Shown: in pieces, positions 12,096 through 24,013 of the stretch
Position numbering within the stretch: the stretch's first letter is position 1
How the letters are laid out: each line of letters begins with the position of its first letter
Source: Boswellia sacra
Lineage: Eukaryota > Streptophyta > Magnoliopsida > Sapindales > Burseraceae
DNA length: 64,000 nt
Direction of reading: 5' to 3'
Assembly: GCA_013180625.2 (NCBI GenBank)
Contig: SNVD02009911.1
Coordinates: 310,001 to 374,000, forward strand
The notes under the pieces: model-generated
What the model saw: only the letters and a program-made list of their open reading frames with translations
Databases searched by the model: none
Told to the model about the DNA's origin: nothing
Position numbers and translations under genes: made by a program

Positions 12096-12426
12096 ACCAA
12101 AAAGGGAGAAAAAAAAAAAAGAAAAAAACAAAAGAAATCTCCTCCTCAACACACGCCTTTCACGTTGTTCTGTCAGTCACAGAACAAAAGAAACTAATCT
12201 AAAACCCTCACCTCACAACTCGATTTTCGACACATGCACCAATAAATACTCTCTCTACCTCAGTGTTTTTGAGTCTTGTGTTTGTTGATGAGGTGATAGA
12301 TACCATTTGCTATTGCTTTGCTCCCGTCTGTTGCAAGGCAATGCTTTGGTTGCGGCATTTTTGATGGAATGATTTACTGGTTGGAATCTTTTGTTTTTAG
12401 CTGGATAATTAAAATTTGAAAGAGAA

Positions 12427-13618
12427 ATGTCGATACCAAAAGAGCCGGAGCAGGTTATGAAGCTGAGAGGTGGATCAGTTTTGGGCAAACGAACCATTCT
12501 CAAGAGCGACCATTTCCCTGGTTGCCAAAACAAACGCTTAACCCCGCAGATCGATGGTGCTCCCAATTACCGCCAGGTTCCATTCTTTTCTCTTCTATTC
12601 CTTTACACAAATTATGAGATTCATTTTATTTGTTTTGTACTGGTATAAATAATATCTACGATGAATTTTTAAGTTTATACACTTCCCATTGCTAATGTAT
12701 TTTATATTTATAATGGGAATGATGTTACGCTTCACTTCTGTTTTGCCGAAAATTGTTACATGAATTTCCGCATCTTATTTACTTTAATTACTGATTAGAT
12801 GATAATACATCCGGATGGTTTCTCTATAATTGAGTTGCTTAATAATGTAACAGTGGCTCTCTTCGCTCTTAGTAAATGATTTAGCTTTCTAAAGCAGGAG
12901 AAGCATCCTAATTCCGTGTTTGCCAAATGCTGCATAAGGGCCCTGGAACTGAAAATGAGACTCCATTTTTATCTATTTTCGCATATATAATTTGATCGTG
13001 TTTGCCAAATGCTACATATGGCCTTCTTGTGACTTTTATATGGCACCTTGGCATTGTTTTTGAGTACTTTGATATATAGGATTTTGTGTTTTTAAGGCTT
13101 TCCAATGTTTGTCTCAATTATTGTTTTTTCGTGTTTCGAGTACCATTTGTTGAACCAGATGTTGTTCATGTTCGGGTCTTTTGAAAAATGAATTCTCTTA
13201 CATGTTTTTTGTTCTCTTCTATGGTTACTATTAGGCTGACTCGTTACGAGTTCATGGTGTTGCAATTCCAACAATTAAGGGGATTCAGAATGTTCTTAAG
13301 CATATTGGGGCTCAAAAGGGTGGAAAGAGGGTTCAGGTTCTTTGGATTAGCCTCCGTGAGGAACCGGTAAAATTTTTATTGCCATTAAAGTTTTTATTTG
13401 TTTACAAGTATGTGGTTGTAATTCAATGACATAGGTGTTATTTGGGCTTTTTATGATTGTGATAAAATGCCATCACAAGTCAGGTATTAGCTGTCTTCTC
13501 TTTAATACTCTGAATGGTTAAAAATACAACATAAAAATAGAGAATTTATTCTCAGGGAATTTCCAAAGCCTGAGAGAGAAGCACTACAACCAACATTTAG
13601 GGAAAGAATATAAATGTT

Positions 13619-13667
<49 letters not shown>

Positions 13668-16600
13668 GATAATTAATATCACTAACTTTTCATGAATGTC
13701 CAGAAGATTTCAAAACCCCGTACATGATTAAAGGCAATCATGGAAATCTCTTTTATATATGTACCTATATAAAGATTTACTCCAGAACTGTTGCTGTTGA
13801 CAATGGCTTAAGCTTCTGGCTATTAACACAAATTTAATAACTCATCATGTGCCCAATTAATCGTGAGATGAACATCAGGTTTCATTCTATAAAGCATACC
13901 CATAGAAATCGAGGTCACAACTGTTCATTAGTCTGCCGACTTGTAGAGTTTGTGGATTGTGAGTTGTTATTCTAGCTGTGATCATGTGTTAAGAATGATA
14001 TCTTGCATTCACTTCTTGGTCTTAAATAGTTAACAAAGTCTTGATTGATCAACTATTGAAGTTGATATACACATGGAAATGTTGTCCTTTGCTTAGAATC
14101 AGAGGCTTTTTTTCTTTCTTTAGGACCATAGAAGAAATACAGTTAATGTGATTATTGATGCTGTTGTTTATGTGAATAATGAAGATGACTAAATTTTGAT
14201 ATGACACAGTTTTTATCTCATACTTTACATTATTATGTGACTCTCTCTCTCTCTCTCTTCCTTCTTCTCTATTGTCAATTTGCAAATTTACCAAATTGAC
14301 TGAAATTTGAGGGGTTTGTTTATAAGATGAAATCATATTTGTGCAGAGATTAAGAAAAGTTCCCATTTCATTTATTTGTGGAGTCCAACTGAAGTCATTG
14401 GGATTACATGGGTGCATGGAAGTAAAACTAATAAAAAACACTAGCTGTCTTGAAAGTTTCAATTGAACTCTGGTGTAGTTTTCAACACCATGGTTAGTAT
14501 TTCCTATAAATGAGGGGTACTAATGGATGCAGCTTCATGATAACTACTTTGTTGTCCATGTTTGACATGCTGTTTGGCATATGATGACAGTTTATTGGAT
14601 ATGTTTGTTCCAATTATTACAACATTATATTCTTGAAACAGGTGGTGTACATCAATGGTCGTCCCTTTGTCTTGCGTGATGCTGAGAGACCCTTCTCCAA
14701 CCTTGAATATACAGTACGTTATTCTAAGAAAATTTCACCTTGAAGTGTTGACATAAATTCCTGACTTCTTAACTATATGCTTCTGCATACAATCTAGCAG
14801 TCTTATCATTTGTAAAGATGAGCCATTCATATCTTAGTGCCTAATGTGATGTCACATGTTTGACCTCAGTGAGGGACTTTTAATATGAACATTAAAAGAA
14901 GAATGAATTAGGGTTTTGAAAGATTAGTGTGACCGAATGATATAATGGTAGCATGGTTGCTTTCTTGTATTACAAGTTGTTTAGCATTGTATTCTTTTTT
15001 CCCTTTGACATGCTTTTGTATGATGGTTGATTATGACCGTATAATGATTGGATTGCTAGAAGTTTTGGGTAATTTAAATTATGGGACATAGACTCTAGCT
15101 ATATTATGATAGAAATTTACATGTTGAGAGGCATACAACAGTAACTAGGGTAAACTAGTGATTTATAGCAAATCAGTCACACTTTTTACCTTGAATTAGG
15201 GAATCAACAGGGCTAGGGTTGAACAAATGGAAGCTCGATTGAAAGAAGATATCCTAATCGAAGCTGCAAGGTAATTTCTTTGATCCTATGCCGCCTTAGT
15301 CTTTATCGCTCACTACTATTCATATTGTCTTTGCCAATTTGTTATTGATTTGCGTGATAGCAAGTTTTATTTGCACATCTGACATAGCAGATATGGAAAT
15401 AAGATACTTGTCACTGATGAACTGCCAGATGGTCAGATGGTGGACCAGTGGGAACCTGTATCATGCGATTCTGTGAAGACACCACTAGATGTATAATCTC
15501 TATAACTCACCTCAGATTCGTGTGATGAGGATAACGATTAATTAACCTGCTTCTTTTATGCTTACAAACTTATTTCTTTGGTGCAGGTTTATGAGGAATT
15601 GCAGGTAGAAGGGTACCTTGTTGATTATGAGCGCGTTCCTGTAACTGATGAAAAATCCCCAAAAGAGCAGGATTTTGATATCTTGGTAACTTTCATCTTA
15701 TGTCTTATTTTTATCCTTACAAATGAGTAATTTAGGGAGTCCAATTTTTCAAATGAATCATGGATTATTCTTTGTTCATTTATTTACTACTTTCTACCAT
15801 CTTTCGGGGTAATTTTTTGACAAAATTTGGAGATTCTCCCCTCTTCGATCTCTCTCCCTCATCACCCTGGGATGACAAGGGCCGTTTCTGTGATCATTTG
15901 AACAATCTGCTTGTAAGTTACATCAGGGTGCTACTTCCTAACAAGCAAATGGCACGCATTTAAACCATCCAGTTCAACAATGGTTGTTCTGCCCAATGCC
16001 GTCTTCAATCAGAGCTCTGACTTAGATTGGTTCATGAAGTTTCAGACTATGATTTCTTGGATTTCAAGTTGTTCAGCTATAGTGATGGAATAGGAATGGC
16101 CTTTCATAATAATCCTGAAATAATGTTGCTCCTTCATTGTTTTTTAAGGTTGATAAAATTTCTCAAGCCGACATAAACACAGAGATAATTTTTAATTGTC
16201 AAATGGGACGTGGGCGAACTACAACAGGAATGGTCATTGCAACATTGATTTACCTCAACCGAATTGGAGCTTCTGGTAACCTATTTTTCTCTTTACTCAA
16301 ACCTACAACACCTTTCTAATATCTCTAAGAATATTCCGTCACTGTCATCAACTCAAACTAAGCCAAGTTAAATTTCTGTACTTGAGTTCATGTCCGGGTG
16401 GATTTCAGTGATTTGCAATTGATGTACCAACTGGGGAGTTAGCAACTTTTATCATTTTTAACAAGCTATTTATTGTGCTTTACCGTTAACATTCTTGTTC
16501 TGACTATTTTCCTCATGTCAGTAAAATTATAAGAAGTTTATTAACTAGATTCTCTCCAAACATGGCATTGTGATTGATAACTCTTTGAGATGAACCGCTT

Positions 16601-19600
16601 TTCAAATTTATCTTACATTTGATTTATTAAATAGGTGTAATGGCCTGATTTTGCTTAATGATAACATATTCTAATGCAGTATGTTTGTAAAATATAGGAA
16701 TCCCGAGAACAAATTCAATTGGCAGAGTATTTGACTCTGGTTCCAATGCCACTGACCATTTGCCAAACTCTGAGGAGGCAGTTCGTCGAGGGGAATATGC
16801 AGTCATAAGAAGCCTGATACGGGTCTTAGAGGTATATAATATTAGCTCTTGTATCTCTTTGTTGGACATTTATCATTTCTTTGAGCTCTTGAATCATTGA
16901 GATGCCTCCAGGGTGGTGTTGAAGGAAAAAGACAAGTTGATAAAGTCATTGACAAGTGTGCCTCCATGCAGGTATGGATCTCTAAGTATCCTTAACCATT
17001 CAGGTATAGCTTCTAAGTTTTTGTTCTAGTTTTCATGAAAAATTGTCAAAGAGAGAGTTTCCCTGAAGTGTCCTTTTGCTGTAGCTGCTGCCTTACAGTT
17101 ACAATAGCAGTTTATTGTCATTGATTTGTAAGGTTTGTTTTTAATGTTTATTTCATATTTTTTTACCTCATTGAAGTGTTTTTTAATTGAATTACAGAAC
17201 TTACGTGAAGCAATTGCAACTTATCGAAATAGTATTCTGCGTCAACCAGATGAGATGAAGAGGGAGGCATCACTTTCATTTTTCGTGGAGTACTTAGAGA
17301 GATACTACTTTCTTATATGCTTTGCTGTATATATTCATTCAGAGAGGGCGGCCCTCCGTTCTAATTCCTTTAGTCATAGCAGTTTTGTTGACTGGATGAA
17401 AGCAAGGCCAGAGCTATATAGCATCATCCGCAGGTGCATATATAAGTTGATATTATGCTAAGTTTTACTCTTCTGGTTTAATATAGCCATCTATCTGGAC
17501 ACACCCATACATACGCACAAAAACAATTCAGTTTAACTTGACCTAATTTTTTAGGCTAAAACTAGTTGTAATTACTTGAGTTTCTTCTTCTCATTCAGCC
17601 CCATTTTTGCCATATTTTTTGTTAGTTTTCTATAAACTAGATCTTTTTGCACTAAACCACATAATATTAGGTTTTCCTTCTTTTATTTTTATTTTAACTG
17701 CCACCTGACTCTCTCAATGGTGCATGTCAGTCCATTAAGCCATTATCTGTTTTCTTAGTCATTTGTTCAGTATTAAAAACACATCACATTATATCATGTC
17801 ACAAGTTTCTTAGTGTTGATGAATATCCAACTGTGATGTTAAATTTTCTTTTCCATCAATGAAAAACTAGTTATCATACAGTTACCTTGCACAGGCATTT
17901 ATTTTTAGCTTGCATTATGAGATTTTCCTGCAATTTCTCTCTCTTTTAGGTTGCTTAGGAGAGATCCGATGGGTGCTCTTGGATATGCAAGTTTAAAGCA
18001 GATGGCCGAATCTGCAGACGGCCGCCCTCATGAGATGGATGTTGTTGCTGCTCTGAGAACAGGGCAAGTACTTGGAAGTCAAACTGTTCTTAAAAGTGAT
18101 CACTGTCCTGGTTGTCAAAATCCTAATTTACCAGAGAGAGTGGAGGGTGCCCCTAATTTCAGGGAAGTTCCTGGGTTTCCAGTTTATGGAGTTGCAAATC
18201 CAACTGTTGATGGCATTCGATCTGTCATTAGGAGGGTTGGAAACTCTAAAGGTTGTTGCCCGGTTTTCTGGCATAATATGAGAGAAGAACCTGTTATCTA
18301 CATCAATGGAAAACCATTTGTTCTACGTGAAGTTGAAAGGCCTTACAAAAATATGCTGGAATACACGGTATATAATATAGTTTTCTTTGTGTATACATCT
18401 AAACATTGTTGAGCTGAAAGGCATGTTTTAGCACTGTGCTTAGCACTAACGTTGCTTTACTCATTTTGCTTCATATGTATTACAGTATGATAACACCAGA
18501 AATAACTATAACAATAAGAATACTAGTAGTGTTGCTCAATACAAAAAGGAGTTCATAAAAAGTAAAACCTATCTATCTACATATACGCAGTGCTTTTCCA
18601 AAAATGCATAGCCTTCTAACAGTAATCATGCCCAGCTGCATTCATTGTTTGTCACAAGTCAAGGACTCCTTGTGACTGTACTCCACTTTTCTATCTGAGT
18701 TTCTGTGGACTTAGACATGAGGGCACTACATGTTACAAGCACAGCAGCACCAGATATTTGACAGAGAAATAGGCATGGAAGGATACATAAGTTTTGTGTG
18801 TATGTTATGTTTCTGCCATATTACAATATGTACTATTTTTCCATCAGGTCTGGGGCAGATACTGCCTTAGCTTTTAAACTGAAGTAAGTTAGATTTACAT
18901 TTAGGACACCTTGAAGTAATTTTTACCATGTCCCTAAACTATTGAAGAACTCTGGTTTCCGACATGACATAGCATGGTTCCTGTATTATTTTGTTGTTTT
19001 CTTTTCCCAATTTTTCCCAAGATTTTTTAATTTGCCCCCTCATTTTTTTTCAGACCTAATTGGTGAAGTTGAAATTATGATATCTGCATTCAGGGAATCG
19101 ATCGTGAGAGAGTGGAGAGAATGGAAGCTCGGTTGAAAGAAGATATTTTGCGGGAAGCAGAACGTTATGAGGGTGCGATAATGGTCATTCATGAAACAAA
19201 TGATGGCCAAATATTTGATGCTTGGGAACGTGTGAATTCTGAATCTGTTCAGACACCACTTGAGGTATTCAAATGCTTAGAGGATGAAGGTTTTCCCATT
19301 AAGTATGCACGTGTGCCAATCACTGATGGTAAAGCTCCCAAAACTTCTGACTTTGACACATTGGTGGTGAACATTGCTTCTGCTTCCAAGGATACCGCTT
19401 TCGTTTTCAATTGCCAGGTTAAGTCTTTTACATACTAGATAGCTGCTTACGTTGTAAATGTGCATTGAGATGTTTGTTATGTTCTATTTGTTTATTTATT
19501 TTATCACAGATGGGTAGAGGAAGGACGACTACTGGTACTGTAATTGCATGCCTTCTGAAGCTTCGAATTGATCATGGGAGACCTCTTAAAGTTGTATATG

Positions 19601-22600
19601 ATGATGTGACCCATGAAGAATTGGAGAGTGGTAGCTCGAGTGGTGAAGAAACTGGAGGACACAGTGCTGCCTCAACCCCCAGTACCAAGATAGTAAGAAC
19701 AGAAGCAGAGAAAGGTTGGGTGTTTGGCATGGACGATATCCTGTTGTTATGGAAGATAACAAGATTATTTGATAATGGAGTGGAATGTCGTGAAGCCTTA
19801 GATTCTATTATTGATAGATGTTCTGCTCTGCAGAATATACGTGAAGCTGTTTTGTATTACAGAAAGGTATTCAATCAACAGCATGTTGAGCCAAGGGTAA
19901 GGAGGGTGGCACTGAACCGTGGTGCTGAGTACTTGGAGCGTTACTTTCGTTTAATTGCGTTTGCTGCATATCTTGGAAGTGAAGCATTTGATGGGTTTTG
20001 TGGACAAGGAGATTCGAGGATGACATTTAAAGCTTGGTTGCGTCAAAGACCAGAGGTCCAAGCAATGAAATGGAGCATAAGATTGAGACCTGGGCGATTT
20101 TTTACCGTCCCTGTAATTCTCCTTATTTTTATAGGAACCTGAGACTAAATGAACTTATGTAGCTTCTCATTGTTAATTTTTTTTTCTGCTTGGATTTCCT
20201 TGCATACCTAACTTCAATTTTGGAATGCAGGAGGAATTGAGAGCACCACAAGAATCTCAGCATGGTGATGCAGTAATGGAGGCCATTGTGAAGGCCCGTA
20301 GTGGCTCTGTTCTGGGGACAGGCTCTATATTGAAAATGTATTTCTATCCAGGTCAGAGAACTTCAAGCCACCTGCAAATTCATGGTGCACCTCATGTATA
20401 CAAGGTATTTACTTTTATATACGCAAATATTAAAAGGCTAATAGTTTTTTCAGCAGATATTGATATAACAGAAGTGATGCTATGAATTCAAAGTCTGAAA
20501 GATCAAGCATTAGTGTTATTAGCATTCTGTAATATGTTCTATAGCATCAGTTATACTTCCCTATATGATTTGGTTGGCTGTTACTGAATAGTTGCATGTT
20601 TGTTTTTCTTTCCAATATTTGTTGTGTTTGTGAGTCATAGATTGCTCTTAATATAACCATGATATGATCTTGAATATTTGTTATATGCAACAGACATATA
20701 ATAAACGTTGTTGGGGTCGTAAATGCTTCTGAATTGTGAAAAAATGATAAAATTCAAATTAGTAATAGTATTTCTGGCTTGGCAAACAATAAAAGTATTA
20801 TATAATCTTTTGATCATGTTAATGATTTTGGTTTGGAAATATTAATACATAAAATCTGGAATGTTATTTCTTGCCTCTCACTTGGGACATGCTACTAAAG
20901 AGCATCTCATGAGTGCAGGAGATTCAAACTGAATATTGGACTCCATCTTTTTGAACTATGTCAAATTGGCAGATGTAGTCAGCGAAATAAACAGTGAAAA
21001 ACACGAACAAGGCAGTCCACGAAGTGAAAACATCCTATTATCTTTTTGCGAAGGATTTGAGGTAGACTAGAAATATAATTATGTACATCTTGTGAGCGTT
21101 CTTGGATGAAAAGGAATTATCATAAGCCAAATGAGATGCCTTACACTACTACTACCACCAAAATTAATGTTGGAGTTAGAATAGTTGCTTCTGTATATCA
21201 CTGCCTTGAATTGACTCATAATGGTTTTCTTTGTTTTGCAAATGTTTGCCTGATGATGGTTAAAGGTCCACTTTGGCTCTTATTATCATTTTGGTTGGTC
21301 ATCTTCCTGTTATCTTAATTCCGAATCTTAAATTTGTGGACACACGCACGCATGCATCTGCCTTAATATGTTAAAGGTTGTATGAAATGTTTATGATTTT
21401 CTCTGAGACAGAAAGCATATGATAAGATAAAATTTTGGCAATGTTTGAGGCCTGAAACTTTTATTTTCTTCAGGTGGATGGATACCCTGTGTATAGTATG
21501 GCAACTCCAACAATTGCCGGTGCTCAGGAGATGTTGGCATATTTAGCTGCGAAGCCCAAAGCGGATGGATCTGTTTCTCAGAAAGTGATAGTGACTGATC
21601 TGAGAGAGGAGGCAGTAGTTTATATTAACGGCACACCGTTTGTCCTCAGAGAGCTTAATAAACCTGTTGATACACTCAAGCATGTCGGTATTACTGGTCC
21701 AGTGGTATGTCAACATTAATCTACTTAATTCTGTGAACAAATATGATCAGCCAAGTATGTTCCTCAGTTTCCTTCTGTTTCAAAATATTGTTCAGGTGGA
21801 ACACATGGAGGCACGGCTAAAAGAAGATATAATATCTGACATCAGAGTGTCTGGTGGCCGGATGCTTTTACATCGTGAAGAATTCAATCCAGCATCAAAT
21901 CAGTCCAGTGTCATAGGATACTGGGAAAACATCTTTGCAGATGATGTGAAGACGCCTGCTGAAGTATATGCTGCTCTAAAAGACGATGGATGTAGCATAA
22001 CATATAGAAGGATACCCTTAACTAGAGAGAGGGAGGCTTTAGCTTCTGACATTGATGCCATCCAGTACTGTAAAGATGAGTAAGTAAATGTAACTAGCTT
22101 GCCTAGTATAAAAAATGTTAATACCCTTACATAAATTGTTCTTGTTGCTTGAATGATGCTGTAAACTAAAATAACTTCTGTTTATAGCTCTGCAGGATGT
22201 TACCTTTATGTGTCACACACAGGATTTGGAGGAGTTGCATACGCAATGGCTATTATTTGTCTTAGACTTGATGCAGATGCAAATATTTTATCAAAGGTTC
22301 CACAATCTTTGGTCGGTCCACATCTATTTCCAACATATGAGGAGAACCTACCTTCTCAGGCTTCCGATGAAGAAGCACTTAGGATGGGTGATTACCGTGA
22401 CATATTAAGCCTTACAAGAGTTCTTCTCTATGGTCCCCAGAGCAAAGCAGATGTCGACGTTCTCATTGAAAGGTATGTATCTAAAATATTTTCCAAAATA
22501 AATAAATGAAAGCAAGCTTTTCCCATCGTGATACCGATATATCAAAATATCAAGTTATAAGCCAATGCATTAACATGAAAGAATGTCAAGTAATTTATAG

Positions 22601-23106
22601 TAGAAAAGCAGAAAATTATAGCATTATACCTCTCTTATTATTGATTTTTCATCTTTTATTTCCTTTTTTGTCTTTTATTTTTAACAGGAGATAACAATTA
22701 TCTATATTGCCATTGGTTATTCTCTGGGGTATTATGCATGAAATATTCCTTTTATCTTTATTTTATTTGAGAAATTGTTGTCCAATGATCTCTACTCTAG
22801 TTGGTGCTGAGTTTGTTTGTTCCTTTCAAAGATGTGCTGGTGCAGGACATTTACGAGATGATATTCTACAGTACAGTGAGGAACTTAAGAACCTCTCCAA
22901 TGGCGATGATGAGCAACGAGCATACCTCATGGATATGGGTGTCAAGGCCTTAAGGTTAGTTTAGAAACCTTAAAAAACATACTTGTCTGACTGGCTCCGC
23001 ATTATCCTCTCTTCTTTTGGGTACTTCTGATGTGATCAGATGTGTCGGTGTCCTAAATCATTAAAACTAATTAAGTCCAATGGTTTGAAAACCTCTCTCT
23101 CTCTCT

Positions 23107-23152
<46 letters not shown>

Positions 23153-23934
23153 GAAGGGATATTTTGACACAATTAATTGACAATTTCTTAGCCCTTGATA
23201 TCCTAAAATCCAATGGTTGAGATTAAAAGTAAAAACAGTTGCATTCAATGCTATCAACTTATCAATCATTTCAACCATTAGATTTTATAGATTAACGGCT
23301 AGAAATTTATGTCTGGTTTTATGTCAAAAAAAATTATATCAAAAGATCTCTTCCTTATATACATTCTTTGATGTGGTTCAAAATCCTCTTTTCATGAGCT
23401 AATGGCTGTTGCTGGAGATTGTTTGTTGAGTTTTTGTGCTTTGTTCTTGTTGTATGGAATGATTTTTTTCCGATGCATGCTTTGGTAAATAGAAAAACTT
23501 GATAGATATTAATGATGGATTGTGGTTCTCCTTGTTTCCTCATCTACCTTCGAAGTTCTATATTTGTTGATCTATCAGCTTATTTCTCATTTCTTACCGG
23601 CCTTAATCCACTTCTTGTGTGTTGGTGGACACACATTTGTATTAAGCGGTGAAAATAAGTTCTCCAACAGAATTTGGTTTTTCAAAGACACACATTCATG
23701 TCCCTGGCAAAGCATGAGCATGTGTTGTTGTTACCCGCAGTACAAAAAGCCATTCCTTTTTGAGTTATAAATGTAACTAGTTCCGTTTTGTATATTGGCA
23801 GGCGGTACTTCTTCTTAATCACATTCAGGTCCTACCTTTATTGCGCGTCGCCAGCTGAGACAAAATTCAAATCATGGATGGATGGCAGGCCAGAACTTGG
23901 ACATCTATGTAATAATCTTAGGATTGATAAATGA
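12427..23934 (+). CDS. Paladin, three tandem phosphatase-like modules
   Basis: Nineteen exons (12427-12576, 13235-13366, 14642-14713, 15200-15270, 15391-15490, 15587-15685, 16149-16275, 16698-16831, 16912-16971, 17198-17433, 17950-18367, 19094-19417, 19510-20112, 20231-20404, 21474-21704, 21796-22079, 22188-22472, 22832-22954, 23802-23934) give 1251 residues. The unit (G-x-VLG...LK, then YINGxPFVLRE, MEARLKEDI, a P-loop and a helical tail) occurs three times. Modules 1 and 2 carry NCQMGRGRTTTG with CX5R residues Cys225/Arg231 and Cys640/Arg646. Module 3 has VSHTGFGGVAYAM at the same place (Ser1081, Gly1087), so it should be inactive. Animal paladin (PALD1) is a phosphoinositide phosphatase with fewer modules; the plant substrate is unknown to me. 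No signal peptide or membrane segment is evident. The stop lies 79 bp before a large tandem array. Confidence 0.9.
13621..13662. repeat. (TA)21 microsatellite in paladin intron 2
   Basis: This is an uninterrupted TA dinucleotide run of 42 bp, likely length-polymorphic. Confidence 0.95.
23093..23150. repeat. Compound (CT)8-(TA)20 microsatellite in the last paladin intron
   Basis: A CT run (23093-23108) is followed directly by about 20 TA units (23110-23150), inside the 847-bp intron between 22954 and 23802. Confidence 0.95.
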
Positions 23935-24013
23935 TTGATTGAAGCATATAGTGATGTTTTTATATGTATTTTATTGTACAGTTGGCTAAGCCTGTTATTT
24001 ATCCATTATTAGT

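Larger units (their letters stand above)
9717..12426. other. Intergenic: cathepsin 3' flank and paladin upstream region
   Basis: No coding sequence is recognisable. The first ~200 bp are probably 3' UTR; 10000-10400 is very AT-rich. From about 11640 a putative promoter begins, with the G-box-like palindrome at 11655 and a TATA-like motif at 12088. The ~300 bp before 12427 are a probable 5' leader. Confidence 0.5.

Noticed and set aside
23036..23278. 80-codon minus-strand frame with Ile-Tyr repeats
   Set aside because: It is a translation of the TA/CT microsatellite in the last paladin intron.
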